Assembly (NCBI GenBank): GCA_037903355.1
Contig: JBAJFE010000034.1
Location: 1,178,001 to 1,242,000 of the forward strand
DNA length: 64,000 nt
DNA from: Trichuris trichiura
Lineage: Eukaryota > Nematoda > Enoplea > Trichinellida > Trichuridae
Direction of reading: 5' to 3'
Below the pieces are notes generated by a model that saw nothing but the letters and a program-made list of their open reading frames with translations, was not told the origin of the DNA and did no database searches. This document shows, piece after piece, positions 44,201 through 56,518 of the stretch. The translations under genes and the position numbers were made by a program. The stretch's first letter is position 1; every line of letters starts with the position of its first letter.

Positions 44201-46856
44201 ACGACAGACGAGTTCACAACTGACGTGGTTACGTTATGTAAGGGAAAATTTTGTGTTGGACGGTGCACTCTATCCGAACCATACTGTAATGGCCTGACAT
44301 AGGGCTGACTAGGGCAGCTGTAGAACTGTTCTCGGTAAGCAGTCGGAAGATACCACGATTTGTAAGGTAGAGCTTAAACGATTTTTCATGTTAAGGTTCA
44401 CATTACAATCAACGAATAAGGCACATGAACTAGCGTCGCTCAACTAACGATAGGGTAATAAGGGACATGACGCCAAACGACCCACAGTAAGAGGAACCTG
44501 GCAAAGAATAAAACTTAGGAGAACGCTTGAAATTAAGTTATCAGGTATGTGCAAAAGTTCTTTTCGCTCTTTGTCCATTTAACCTAATTCTTCTACACCA
44601 AGTTAAGACAAAGCTGATTGTCCGATGCAACTTCTACTGCTTTCACTGACCTCCTGCAGGTGGTCTGGCAGGACATGGATGTTCTGGTAGTAGGAAGTGG
44701 CCGACTTCGATCAAAAGAACTTAACCGGCCATTTTTCAATCCCTGAGAATTCTTCGAATTGTTTTTCGCCCAGGTCGCGCTTCGTCGAACAGTTAAGTGG
44801 TAATTAAATGGGCCAGTGTTCAGTGGGATAACTTGCCCCTCTTCAGCTGAGCAAGATATTTCTTGTAACTGAAGCAAAGGACAGTCGCGCGCTGTTACGC
44901 ATCAGAATGACCTCATGATGGTTGGACGAGTGCTTCGGTCGCTTTCCTTGTACCGCCTCTGATAATTTGGCGTGGTGCAGGCAGAGGTCTGACCAGGTTT
45001 CAGCAGCCCGTGGTATAGGACTCTCGGCTGGTCCCATAAAACGCAGAGGAGCGCTTTTCCCCATGGACGCTTGGCTTTCCTACGGTGGTGGTCAGGTATC
45101 CTTGGTTGATCCAGTGTTTTTTCTTTTTCTGATTATTACATATCAGCCAACTTTTCTTTCCAGTAACAATCTGCCACAGGATACTCTCCCTTTGCTGCTT
45201 GGTCAAAAATAACAGATGCTAACTCGATTGCCCATGTCAGATTTGGACAATTTACATAGCACCCATTTACCGTACTTCTGTATCTATCTCGCGGCTCTGA
45301 GCCTAAGGCTAATGGTTGAATGATGCACTCCAGGTGTTTCTACAAGTTCCGGCGTGGTCATCGTAAAGTCATGACCAAGTAAAGCCCGCAGGTTTTAATG
45401 TCCATGTTAAATGAACTTCTTGGGCTTGTACTACATTAAGTTACTTACCTGGAAAACGTGTAAATAACATCCAGTACGCTCTTTCGGAAATAATCCCCTC
45501 ACTACATGCCCTGCACAGAAATCTTACGGCTCCTGCTGCTGTTTTTCTTGGGTTAAAGCAAAAGGGCGAACAATGGGGAGTGTGAAGCTTATCCGGGTGC
45601 ATCTCGAAACGATAGAACACGAACGACTGAATGAACACTGCGGAAAAAATTTTTTCACTGGCAAGAAACTTGTTTCCCCGAGTTACTTATGATGAAAGAA
45701 ACGCGCAGATGTTGCTTAATTATCGAAATAATACCTGCAGAACATGAGGGGAAAGAACTTTTGCGCATACATAATAGATCTATGATTTAGTCTAACTACA
45801 AAATGTCAATTCCCTAAAAGGTCCGTACCGCTTCTCATAGGAACGTTGTAAAAGAACACTGAGCGACAAGCAGGAGCCTGTTGTATAGCAGAGACCGGTC
45901 GTGTGACTCGCAATGGAACAGTGTGGTCTACGTTAGTGATTGTTGCCGGGAAATGGCCAGGCGGGTAAAAGTTTGGCATAGTTGGTTCTAGAATAACGTG
46001 TGTAAAATGCTTGTTCCGACAATTTTAAATACTTAAATTTTTGAGGCTTGTCAACATTAAAATCGTTATGCAAAAAGTTTTGGAATGCGTACACACATGA
46101 TCGGACCCTCAGTTTCTCTTTCCACGCCCAACGCAACAAAATATTACGCAGTTCGCAGCGTGCGTAAGAGGTAAATCCGATCCCTGGCATTTACACGTGT
46201 GCAAATCGAACTAATTATTAAACATAACACTACTGACGGAGACACCATGGGTTTCCATTCCTTTTTATGATACTGCCTACCCTCAGTTCAGACAAGCGAG
46301 GTTGGTAGCATCTTGTGATTTCACATTGCTAGGGGACATGCTGGTGGCGCTATATGCTTCTTTATCACTGACTCACAGAGCTCCTGCTATTGGAGACTAA
46401 ATACTCAATGAATGGGTGCGCAGAATTAAGAGCCCTATTAAAATAAGGCTCTGAAATAGTGTGTCAGCGTCTGCTTCTGGACTAATCCCCTGAAAGTTAC
46501 GAGGCAATGAAGCACTGCCAACCTTACAATGCTAGGCAGCCTGTGGGTCAAGAGTGCTGACCCGATGTTCGCGTTTGCTGAACAACCTCCCGAGAGGACC
46601 ACCGGTTTGATAGCTGAGAAATAGGATGAGCAGAAATTTTCTGGCCTGCATCCTTGAGAAACACTGGTTCGATAAGCACCCTAGCAGGGACATATTTGAG
46701 TCAAAGAAAACTGACTTAGCTTCGCACGAATCCATGTGTTCGAATTAAAGCTACACGCCATGCAAACGCTCGCATGCGTTCGCTCTGTGCGCCGTCAGCC
46801 CTGGAACGTGACCCCTTCGGATATGAAAATTACACTATGCTATATATGCTACTATG

Positions 46857-46915
<59 letters not shown>

Positions 46916-48349
46916 CGGCCTTCGTTATCCGCGGTTAATTCGTCCAACATTTTGAGCATTTTACCGCGTTAAGTTGAATTCCGCGTTATATAGGCTACCC
47001 TACGAAAAAGGCTAAATAGCTTATATTCTAGCTGCGTATTTCGTCCTGTCCCTTGAATTCCTTCGGGAACGTCGAGGCAGCTATGAAATCAGCCAACGCC
47101 GTCTCCCCAGTGATCTTTAAGTTCTTGAGGTTGAAGCGCTTCACGTATTTTGCTAGCCATGCTTTGCTTGCAGTAAACTTTTTTCTCTCGTTCTCTGCAA
47201 CCACGCCAGAGAAGTGCTCATATAAGGTCAGCGTTTTCTCCCGAATAACTTTCCCGTCGACGTGGACATTCTTCCGCGACATGTCCTCTATCCAAATGCT
47301 TAGCACTTTCTCAGCCTTCAAGAGGACCTTGTTGCGAACTACAGCAGCTCTTTTCGCCAATGAAGGGTCAGAATACACGTTTCCTCGAATCTCAGCTTCC
47401 TTCCGTTTTATCCTACGAATGCTGGATTCACTCTTCCTGATCCTGCGGCCCACTTCAGAAAATGACAATCCGCTTTTCGAAAGTTCAAGGACTTCTACGT
47501 TCTTATGAAGAGTAAGGACGCTACGTTGTCTCTTAGCCCTATAAGAACCGCTCTGTTCACTTACTTGCCTTCTGTCAGCCATCCCCCTATGAGACACCAG
47601 TTAAACGACGCGAATGTTCAGACCTACCACGCTGCAGAGAAACTGATGTTTGCGCACGGCGAATAAACTCGACAACGCGCACGAAGCAATAACGAACAAT
47701 CAGAAAATTGACAAGGTCTCATTAGCATTGCGCATGGTTAGAGAGCGTTCTAAGCAGAAAAAGTCTTTCCCGCCCAGGCAGACGATCACGCTGCTGCCCA
47801 GGCTGGCGACGACATTACTGCAACTATAATGCCAGCCAGCGGTGTGCACGTTTTTGTGAAAAGATGACGTCACTATTTCACGCCGGACGAAACCGCGTTG
47901 TATAGAATCTGCGAATAACGTGGGCCGCCTGTGTGTGTATATATATATATATATATAAGCCTGTATATATATATATATATATATATACACAGGCTTATAT
48001 ATATATTAATTCTTCTTTTTTCTCTTTTCTTTTTCTCCTTCTTTCTAACGGGTGCGTTATTCAGAATAAAAAGTTTGCGGCTTTGCTACCCGTTCGTTAG
48101 TTAAAAACGTTTACTTCTCAAACGTATAACCCGCGAAGCTTTCGGGCCACACCGGGGCCCGTCATCAGCGCTAAGTGCGCCGCCGTCGGGTCGGTCATTA
48201 TGTTCGCAAGCCGCTCCGTCCGACCGACCGTGGCGGGAACCTCAGCCGTCAGGTCGATCCTTGACCCGTCGGGCTTTGGTCCCACCTAGTCAGTCAGACT
48301 TTGCAGCGAGCACCCAACCGACCTTCCACGACGGCGGCAGCACTAACAA

Positions 48350-48408
<59 letters not shown>

Positions 48409-51400
48409 CTTAAGAGGAAAGAAAACCATTGCTCAACTCGAACATAATAGCACAAGCAACTCAGATAAAAAGTTTACTATAAAACTCAGTTTTGGTCTGG
48501 TCGATCTTTTGTGCCTGAGCACGACTAAAATTTTTATAAGCTTTACTTCCTTCCTAAAATTTTACTTCCTTACAATGGGAAAAACTTGTTTTATAATGCA
48601 GGGAAATAATGGCTGAAGCTGAACTTCTCAGTGTGACTGCGTCCCTTTAGCCTTGTCGACATATGGGAAATTAAATAGTTTGGAAAGGAACTACGCGAAA
48701 CAAAAGCGTACATAAAACGGATATCCTATTCCTCCACGGGAAATAATTCACCTCATAAAATTAAAAACTGCATATTGCTTCGTCAGGATTCTTATGAATA
48801 CAGTGCTTCTTGTAACAAGCACTTAAAGTTTAACACTTCAAGTCACGGCGAACCCAGTTCGTGCAGTAAGTTTTTATCCTTCACTGTGTTAGACGTGTCT
48901 GATTTGACTTAAGAAGCTAAACAAATGTTAAAAGAAAATAAAAATTTACCAGAACGCGACCTTCGTGACATACACATTACATTGGGTAGGAATGCAACTT
49001 ATCTTTTTTCGCCGCAAATAAATAGCTTATAGCAAAAAGTTATGAAGAAGACATACTACGGCAAGAACCATGATAACATTATGGTTGGACATTGAGCTGT
49101 CAGGGCGGCACAATGTCCTGTATTCTTGGAAACTTTTTTCTCAGATTAAGGCTGACTTCTAGGAAAACGGAAACTTCAATCGTCACATTTTCATACGCAT
49201 GCTTGCTTAGAAATGTATAACCTTTGCGAAGCAAGTCTCAGTGCCGCCGTTTAGACGCTGGGACGACTGTACGCCGCCAAATCGTACTAAGGCTAAGCCC
49301 AAATTACAGGGCAAAGAATGTAGCTGTATGCGCATCGAGTGGGCAAACCTTCTGTTTAGGATTCTGCGACTGCTGCTAACCTATGAGATGTGGCGGTGAT
49401 TACCTTTAAAATTGGTTCATGAGAAAAACTTGGGTGACACTACCGATGCATGGCATTTCGCTGTCGAATTACTCCATTACCTTTGCAGTTTGATGGACGA
49501 GGACAAGATAGGAATTCCTCTCGCAAAAGTCTCTAAGAGCCTGAGCGGATACACTGGAACGTCCCGGCGTCTATACGGTTGCATTCGCGAATCCAATTTA
49601 GCTACTGTTAGTATGAGAATACTTTCGCACCCGCAGGAAGTAGCCCGCGAATGCCAGCAGGAGCACTAAAAGCATGATCAGCCCGGCCAATAGCTTGATA
49701 CTGTTGTTTCAATGTTGGAGCATGATATCCACGTAGCTGATTGACATTCCCTGAAAAAAAATTAAAGAAGTCTAAACGTTTTTAAAACAAGGTACAAACA
49801 GTACTGCTTCCCAGTTTCATAAGCATGATATGATGCGTTGCACTTTTTATCAATATCAATAATTACTAATACTGTTGATGCTACAAAGCAGCAAGATTTT
49901 TACCGGGCAGAGGACATTGCTGTTTATCTAGTCAGCTTATGCACTATTGCAACGGCGCTTAAACGAAACTGACCAAATTAAACCTCTTTTTGGCAGGAAA
50001 AACTTAAGATCCATTTCCGTGGTTTCTTCTGTAAAAGAAACACGAAAACTTTATCCTCCGCAGGAAGAGAGCCTTTTGCGGCATAAAGCCACAAATAGTA
50101 ACGAAACAAGCGACGTAAATGTCTGCTGCTGCGGAACGTGCGATGAAAATTACAGTCAGAAAATAACTGAACTAGAGGAGTTATCATGAATTGAATAAGT
50201 AGTGAAGAAAACATCGTGACGCACAACGGATCAGTGTTGGTTCATACTTCTGTTTTGCAGCTTCTACGCGCCAGTTGTCTTCAGTGACTGAACTTACCCT
50301 ACCGGCAAGTAGAAGAGCAGTCTTTCTAAAAAGGCAATGCATTACGCTTACTACTCATCCCACACAAAACAAAACGATCCCCAATGCTTCGAACAAACAG
50401 TTGTATTGTTTTCCTATTAAACTAATGATACACGCTCATCCATCTACTGGTAGAGCACTTGCCTCGTTTAGCTTGTATTCTGTCACGATGACTAAACCTG
50501 TTGCCATCGTACAAAATAAAGCATTATACGGAGAAGAGTTCAAGAATTCATATAAAACAGTGTAACCACTGCGGATAAAAAAAATTGACTGCAGTGTTGA
50601 ACTTATTCTAGTACAATTTACTAACCAACGGACTAGACCAATCAGGTGCAGGGGTGGAAAAAACATCGACAGAGATAAATCATTAGCTATTCTTCATTAC
50701 CTAATGCAGTAGTTCTCAAAGTGGTCGATAACGTCTTCGAGTGGGGGTACGAAGATATGACTTTTCATAAATGATATGCAAAATGCCCTCTCCGTGGTCG
50801 CTCTACCTCCGTTCGAAAACCCTATGTAGCGAGAGCCTGTTTTCCTTAAGAAAAACCAACGCGATGCTCAACAGGCATCATAGAGAGTCGTTCAACAGAG
50901 ATCAAGGTGTCGAGATAGGTGAAAAGGAGGCTATTCCGACCAATCAGATCAGATGCTGCGTACTAGCTCTTGACCCATTCTCTGTCTTACATAAGACCAT
51001 TACAAGGGTTAACAATAAATTAGGCTACGCTACAACATCAGTCGCTGAAGATGGAAACAGACGGTTCCCTACGAGCTCTCGAGCTCGTTTGTTACATACT
51101 AGCACGGATTAAACCGTTTTATAAGTTACTGATATTTAAAAAAGTTTTCCCATTGGTGCACCGGTGAGTGAGAGGGTAGGAATTTTATTCCCAAGAGAGA
51201 AGCCACCTGTCTCGTATATAGATGACCCAGGAACCACTGATTACCATCCATGTAGGTCGATGCAGCACTAATAAGTCAGCACTTTAGAAATCTAAGGTTT
51301 AAGCAAGTGCGTTTCCGTAGAAAAAAATAGCAAAATACTGTCATTGTTACCGTCAAAAGTTGGTCAGGTGGTGGAGCTCGCAAACAGTGAACGACAATTT

Positions 51401-54400
51401 TACGCTGATAATGGGTCATGATTGGATTCGAAAGGTTAGCTAGAAAATTTCTTAGACATAAATCATTGTCCTGACAACAACGGATTTCTTCACCTCAAAA
51501 AAGAAATAATTCAAATTTAACGAATATTCTTTATGAATGGAAGATCGAAAATTAAAAAACATTATCAGGGAGTTAATTAACCGACGTACCCACTAATATA
51601 TGTACTGATGAGCCCCTGAAAGCTATCAAGGATTTTTAGATTAACTTAGCATTGCTTTGATTGTGCCGAAATTCGACATACCACTAAATTCCTTCTTCAA
51701 TTGTCCATTGAACGTATTTTCTAACATTTCCAGCTTTTCTTTCAAATGTACGACTACGTCTTTAATGGCATCATAGAAATGAACGCCATCTTGGCCTTTA
51801 TTCTGTAGATCAACAAAGGACCTGTATGATGAAATTAAGACTAGAATGTTTTCCTTTCGCCTGAAACAAGCTTACTATGTTTGAAAAACCGCATGCACGC
51901 TTCAATTTAAACTAACCGCTTTTCGAAATTTTCAACCTTAAGACGCAATGGTACAAACCGAGCATTTGCTTCCGTTATTGCTCTAACAATGTTTTCTTGG
52001 GCACTGAAATTTTGCTCCAATAAACTTATCGTTTTATCATGTTTCCTTAATTCGACATGGAATAAATCCTGCAACAGAAAAACTTTGTCCAAGGTAAAAA
52101 AAGCGTTTAACAGTCGCGCACTTCGTAATCATCATCCAACAATGCAAGCAGCGCTTTCGAAATATCATCCTCTATCATACTTTTCTTCAGAGACTCCATA
52201 AGCGCTGTTCGCTGGCTAACCATTTCATCCGCTTTGTCCAAAAGTCTAATCAGTTCTTGGGCCTCTGTAGATTGTCCTAAAGTCATCTCACTGCACTGGA
52301 AAAAGCATTTACGTTTTTATCATCACGATGTATTCGTAGTAAAAAAATGTTAATAACAAAAGATGAGGTTTCTGCGTCTATGCAGACCCTTTGGCGGCAT
52401 GTAAAAAAGCTGTCTTAAAAAATCCTAAACTAAAGCGCACAAGAACGAAAGCTATCCTACTTCACATACATATGCCAATTTCGGTACGGAGTCGGCCTTC
52501 ATGACGACGACATAACAGTTGGAACCCTGTTGATTCTGATATCACTTTTATTGGCGAAAGTACAAGCCAAATTCTATAGCCTCAGGGCCCTTCTGACCAT
52601 CAGCGGCATAACTAGAGACGATAATAATTTTTTAAAAGCTTAAAGCCAAACAGGTAGACGTCCTGGTTTCTATGGCTACGAATTAGGTGGAGTGCTGTCC
52701 CTTCTATTTAAAGTTCATCGATTGAAGACAACAAAACAGGAAAAAAAATCTGTTCGTCTAAGATAACGCTTCTCAACGTCAGAGTCGCCAGCGCCCTCCC
52801 TCCTATGAACGCTTCGCTCGTCTAGGCCCCCAATTCTGATTGGCCAATTCCGAGCGCGCCAATTAGCTGGAAAGGAGGACAGGGGTAGCCAGGACGTCAT
52901 AATGTAGGCGCTGCACAAAGTAATGTGGGGAAGTGTATCCCGCATAGTGTTTCGAACGCTTACTTTTTCACCTCTGAGCTGGCTGACCTCTCTCGAGCCT
53001 CCCTCCCAGCCAATCAGAATTGCTGAACGGAACAGCATGCAGCTTTTCTCTTAGGCAGGAGGCACAATATCTGACTCGCAGGGCATGCCTTCCTATTCAC
53101 TTCAGCACGATGGTCCAGGTGGGGCATGTGCCCCCTACAGCTCAAAAGGGCCCCCCCCCCCAAGGACCCGAATCGCTCCCAGTGATGGGGCACATGCCCC
53201 ACTGTGAGAATCACTGATCTAAGGATAAGCAAGAAGCTTAACAAAAGACATACGAATTTCGACTGAGTTTTCTTGTATCTTTGCTTTTAGTTTGTCCATT
53301 GGCATTTTCAGCAATTCAAGGTTCCCCAACAAAGAAAACAGAACACTTTCAATTCTATCGTCAGCGGTTCTAGCGTCGTCTAAAGCAGCGAGACAATTTT
53401 TACATTCAGTTTCCACTGATGTCTGTTGTTCTTTCAATGCCTCCATTTCTTCCTTTTTGATAGCCTGAAAACACACGTCTAAAACTGGGCTGGCTATAAG
53501 GTCAGGCTGCTCCTGCCACAAGTCTTCTTGATACAATGATAAAAAAAAACGTTGCACATGTCAACGCATAAATTTGTAACAGAACCTTACAATTTTCAAA
53601 AACACTGCATGTTAACATTAAAGACTTCGTTAAACCAGCTACAAAAAGAATAAAATTGGTATACTCGAAGTATTACTACGCACCAAGAGGGAAGTAAATG
53701 TAAACATAAACGAACCTTCGAATTACGGAATCCCAGCAAAACTGATACTGATCGTGATATCATTTCCGTTATATCGCCACCCAACTTTTTGGCGAGCTCC
53801 CTGAACCCTATAAATGGAATAATTGAAATTAAACCGATGACCAAGGCGACTATTCTACCGTCCAACAAGCTCATCAGATTATAAATATTATCCTGATCTG
53901 CTTGGAATGCTGCGCAACATTCAATAAGTTCTTCAGGAAGGGAAAAAGCTTTCTTATTTAACGTTTCTTTCAACTTCAATGCGTTCAAAATTTTCCTACG
54001 AAAAATCTTTGATTCTGCAAAACAATTGACCATCAAATGGACCTACGAAATTGATTCGTTATATTCTTCCACCTTCGACGAAAGAGTACGAAGCACTTTT
54101 GCTTTTTCCTCACTGTAATACCAATAATCGTTGATCCGCTAGAACGATAAATTAACACTGACCTATAGATCGATGACAACTTGTGAACACGTATGGGTAT
54201 CAATTTTTGAAAAATTTCAGGTCCAGATACGTCCGGATCAGAAATATCAAATGCAATGGGCTTCACCAACGCTACACCTAAAAAGTACGACCTGTTGCAA
54301 CGTGCAAACAAAAGAATAATTCACAAACCCTTCCAAGGAACGAGTTGGTCATAGTCAGGTACCTTTTCGTGGTATACGAAATCGTTCTCTCTCTGAGCCA

Positions 54401-56518
54401 CACTAACTCTAAAAGGAACTTCACTTCCCAAAATTTGCTTTACAGCAAAGCAAACAAACCTGCTTTCAATTATTTCGGAAACAAACTGTATCGCTGAAGA
54501 AAAAGCATCTGTTGCCTTCTTTAATAACTTTGAAGCACTGTTTATATCTGCCTGCGCGGCATGATAATAAGCAAGTCGCTCTCCCCATTTTTTCTCGTTC
54601 TCCGACTGCATTCCAATGTGCATGTTCATCAAAGCCGAATAATAGCATATTTTCACTTGGACGAATCGCTTCCACATCTGCTCAAAGAAAGAAAGCTTGG
54701 ATTGCACGTAGCAAACTGCAAGAGCAATCACTTTGAACTGCGAAATGCCTACAATGTCCACAATGCCATGTTCTTCCAGCTGACTAGCACATTGCTTGTA
54801 ATACGAAACAACTTCCACGGCTACTTTGCCAATTACCACGCATTTGCGACTATCAACCAATGACTTTTCCAAAATGCACTCCTGTGCCTGTGCCTGAAAC
54901 GCAAATATGGAGAAGTCTTCCAACAATACAGATTAGACTCATACCAGCATAAGCAGCTTTTGCCAAACGAAAAGTCCCGAATCCAAGTCTTGGCTGTACC
55001 TTGACTGAGTTTTGAATTCGTTAGCTAGTTGTTCAAATGCCCAACTTGAACACTCAAAATGAGTGCACGCTTCTTTCATTCCCTGGAAAACCGTATGTGC
55101 CCATGTTTCAACAACTACTGGATTGATCATACTTACTTCCAAAGACAATCGACTATCGTTCGCGCCCAACTGCGAATGTACAGCACCAATATTATGCAGA
55201 ATGCAAGCCTGTTCGAATTCAATATCCTCTGCAGAAACTGGCAAAGGTATATCTGCGTATTTTTCCAACCTGCAAAGCAAAGCATGCAAAGCTTTAGAAG
55301 GAGCATAAATCCTATTAGTTATTTTCATAATAAAGCAGAAAGGTAAAATAAGTAAACAAAGCCAACATAGCTGACATTCACTAGTCAATTAAAAATATCG
55401 CGCGTACGCTTGAGACGCCCGGGGGGGGGGGGAGTTAAGGCAGAAAAGCTATGTTCTTAGCCATTACGCTTCTTACAACGAAGAATACAACTGCAGCTAT
55501 AACCGCATGGATAGTCTAGCCCAAATTATTCACGGAATTTTCTAGTTGGTTCCCTTACCGTAGGGCTTTTTTGCTCCGACAATTTTCCAACCTAAAGGCG
55601 AATGCATATGAGGTCACTACTTTCTTTAAAAGCAAAACTTGTTGGGTAGAGTTGTTAATTAGATATTGTTAAGTGCTTGACAAATGATCCTCATAAACTC
55701 CTTACAAAAAAAGATGACGAATTGCTACTTTCTGACATCTTTGATTCAAGAATACAAACGAAGACTCATCGCATTCGTGGCTTGTCGTGGAAAGCGCCGG
55801 GTTTTAAAACGTCGCGAAGGAGACATGGAAGCCAAACTAAACGTTATGTGTGCTGGAACCGTCGTTAGAGAATGAATTTCTGAAGGAGAGACGGAAAAAG
55901 CGATGCAGAAAGTAGCAGCATAGTTGCGCATCCTTTGTCCAACTGTCAGTAACTGCACACCGCAATCGGGAACTGTTTATATGATTCAGCAGATGTAACC
56001 AGTACACTTGCACGGAATAAAAACTGGACGAACAGGATAATAGACAGCATGCGAAAAGCAAGTACAGTAATTACACTTTACATGTACATGAAAATCATTT
56101 CAAAAAATTAATAAAGCTAACAAGTGGCTGACTCACCAGGTAAACGTCACCGCTGCAGCCCCATTTTCATGCAGTGGGAAACGACTTTTTAGGAATTGCA
56201 GCTGGGCGTAATAACGCTTAGCAGCAGAAAGAGACGTCAAGTCTGCAGAAGGCTTCACTGCGGCCTAAAAAATTAATAACCTTTCATTTGTAGGGCAAAC
56301 AGTTTACTCACTTCTCTTAGGTTGTTGAGCATCTCTATTTGCGGTTTGTAAGTAACAGCATCCTCTTTATAATTCCGTGTAATGTACTAGAATTTGTTGT
56401 ATCCATAGACGTCACGCAGTCACAGCCTTACCTCGCTCAGCTTCGGTCCAAAATCAACTGAACAGGCCGAGAACTTTAGATCGACATAGAGCATTGGAAG
56501 TCGCGGAAATTCTTCCAT
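41293..56518 (-). CDS. HD-PTP / PTPN23: BRO1-V-linker-pseudophosphatase
   Basis: One minus-strand gene of about 15 kb. Exons encoding the BRO1 domain come first: ATG at 56518 (MEEFPRLPMLYVDLKFSACS, exon 56518-56432), about 56390-56320, about 56268-56140, then 55.27-54.35 kb (EDIEFEQACILHNIGAVHSQ, QECILEKSLVDSRK, NDFVYHEKVPDYDQLVPWKG). The V domain covers 54.3-51.7 kb (SEEKAKVLRTLSSKVEEYNE, LEQNFSAQENIVRAITEANA). After a 7-kb intron full of transposons comes the linker (about 44374-43740), then exon 43692-43596 (TISIAKCYSFKNRAPELLP) and the phosphatase fold at 42.57-41.7 kb (KDDYINASFV, NFVVTQAPTPQSIEDFWLMI). The signature loop reads VQSLYGSSRSG where active PTPs have (I/V)HCXAGXXR(S/T)G, so the catalytic Cys is Ser; the WPD Asp is also not seen. 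The tail to stop 41293 is Pro/Ser/Thr-rich. HD-PTP works with ESCRT-0, -I and -III in receptor sorting at endosomes. Confidence 0.9.
44593..45640 (-). mobile_element. Mariner transposon remnant in an HD-PTP intron
   Basis: Minus-strand pieces in order: FNPRKTAAGAVRFLCRACSE then GIISERAYWMLFTRFPGK (N-terminal HTH, normally ...VSERT...WF..F), LWQIVTGKKSWLICNNQKKK, KPSVHGEKRSS, and EAVQGKRPKHSSNHHEVILM followed by RNSARLSFA. The first catalytic Asp block GDEKW reads GKKSW, and the HDNARPH block reads RNSARLS, so catalysis is lost. Frameshifts separate the pieces. Confidence 0.75.
45700..46854. other. Intronic sequence of HD-PTP, no recognised content
   Basis: No transposase, repeat or exon recognised between the mariner relic and the TA microsatellite. 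Confidence 0.4.
46855..46913. repeat. (TA)n microsatellite
   Basis: About 55 bp of alternating TA directly abut the left terminal repeat of the Tigger element. Tigger elements insert at TA. Confidence 0.95.
46914..47929 (-). mobile_element. Internally deleted Tigger element (1016 bp)
   Basis: Left end GGCGGCCTTCGTTATCCGCG and right end (reverse strand) GGCGGCCCACGTTATTCGC are imperfect terminal inverted repeats, set in a TA repeat. The only gene inside, 47028-47597, encodes a DNA-binding domain; the DDE catalytic domain is missing, so the element is non-autonomous. Confidence 0.8.
47028..47597 (-). CDS. Tigger DNA-binding protein lacking the catalytic domain
   Basis: An uninterrupted 189-residue frame. 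Residues about 25-75 form the first psq/CENP-B-type HTH (LELSKSGLSFSEVGRRIRKS, SSIRRIKRKEAEIRG). Residues about 95-165 form the second CENP-B HTH (VLSIWIEDMSRKNVHVDGKV, FTASKAWLAKYVKRFNLKNL). It ends soon after with no DETGL/DNCPAH blocks. In full Tigger transposases about 300 more residues follow. The frame is intact where every other transposase in the window is broken, so it could bind Tigger ends without cutting. Coding within an HD-PTP intron, same strand. Confidence 0.7.
   Translation of the reverse strand: MSHRGMADRRQVSEQSGSYRAKRQRSVLTLHKNVEVLELSKSGLSFSEVGRRIRKSESSIRRIKRKEAEIRGNVYSDPSLAKRAAVVRNKVLLKAEKVLSIWIEDMSRKNVHVDGKVIREKTLTLYEHFSGVVAENERKKFTASKAWLAKYVKRFNLKNLKITGETALADFIAASTFPKEFKGQDEIRS
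47939..48008. repeat. (TA)n microsatellite with small inverted repeat
   Basis: Alternating TA broken by AAGCCTGTATA and ATACACAGGCTTATA, a short inverted pair around the TA core. Confidence 0.9.
48009..48350. mobile_element. PLE-derived element, one-armed copy in an HD-PTP intron
   Basis: Left end TTCTTCTTTTTTCTCTTTTC and the following CTAACGGGTGCG / CCCGTTCGTTAGTT block match the 23-kb element. It is followed by a hammerhead motif and the GC-rich internal block (CGCCGTCGGGTCGGTCATTA). The second inverted arm is absent or lost. Right edge runs into (TA)n at 48351, so target duplication cannot be read. Confidence 0.65.
48133..48171 (-). ncRNA. Hammerhead-like motif with covarying stem I, sense to HD-PTP
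   Basis: The minus strand reads GCG-CTGATGA-C-GGGCC-loop-GGCCC-GAA-AGCT-U-CGC. Stem I is GCG/CGC instead of CCG/CGG, stem II is GGGCC/GGCCC, and H17 is U, still allowed. Both stems changed on both strands, as expected if the RNA fold were selected. Confidence 0.7.
48351..48405. repeat. (TA)n microsatellite
   Basis: About 52 bp of alternating TA bounding the PLE element on its right. Confidence 0.95.
48406..50700. other. Intronic sequence of HD-PTP, little recognised
   Basis: Frames at 49412-49669, 49947-50189 and 50275-50565 have no domain I recognise. Probably decayed transposon sequence. Confidence 0.35.
50708..50790 (+). mobile_element. hAT-like transposon terminus
   Basis: CAGTAGTTCTCAAAGTGGTC followed by GAGTGGGGGTACGAA resembles the common hAT/Charlie end CAGTGGTTCTCAAAGTGG.... 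A second such end, inverted, lies at about 53215. Whether they belong to one element is unclear. Confidence 0.4.
50760..50945 (+). pseudogene. C-terminal fragment of a second PLE GIY-YIG domain
   Basis: The plus strand reads LCSESLFSLRKTNAMLNRHH then RESFNRDQGVEIG. It follows the same spacing as the PLE end at 36.6 kb (VLC.EN..LR..KEAL.IRH / NRDQ.VDI). It is short and interrupted, inside the HD-PTP intron. Confidence 0.5.
53115..53222 (-). mobile_element. hAT-like terminus with GGGGCACATGCCCC repeats
   Basis: The minus strand reads AGTGATTCTCACAGTGGGGC and the sequence GTGGGGCATGTGCCCC occurs inverted about 70 bp inward, around a run of C. It resembles a hAT MITE end and lies beside HD-PTP V-domain exons. 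Confidence 0.4.

Noticed and set aside
47939..48008. TA-rich palindrome as a possible replication origin
   Set aside because: Simple microsatellite expansion next to a TA-targeting transposon explains it.
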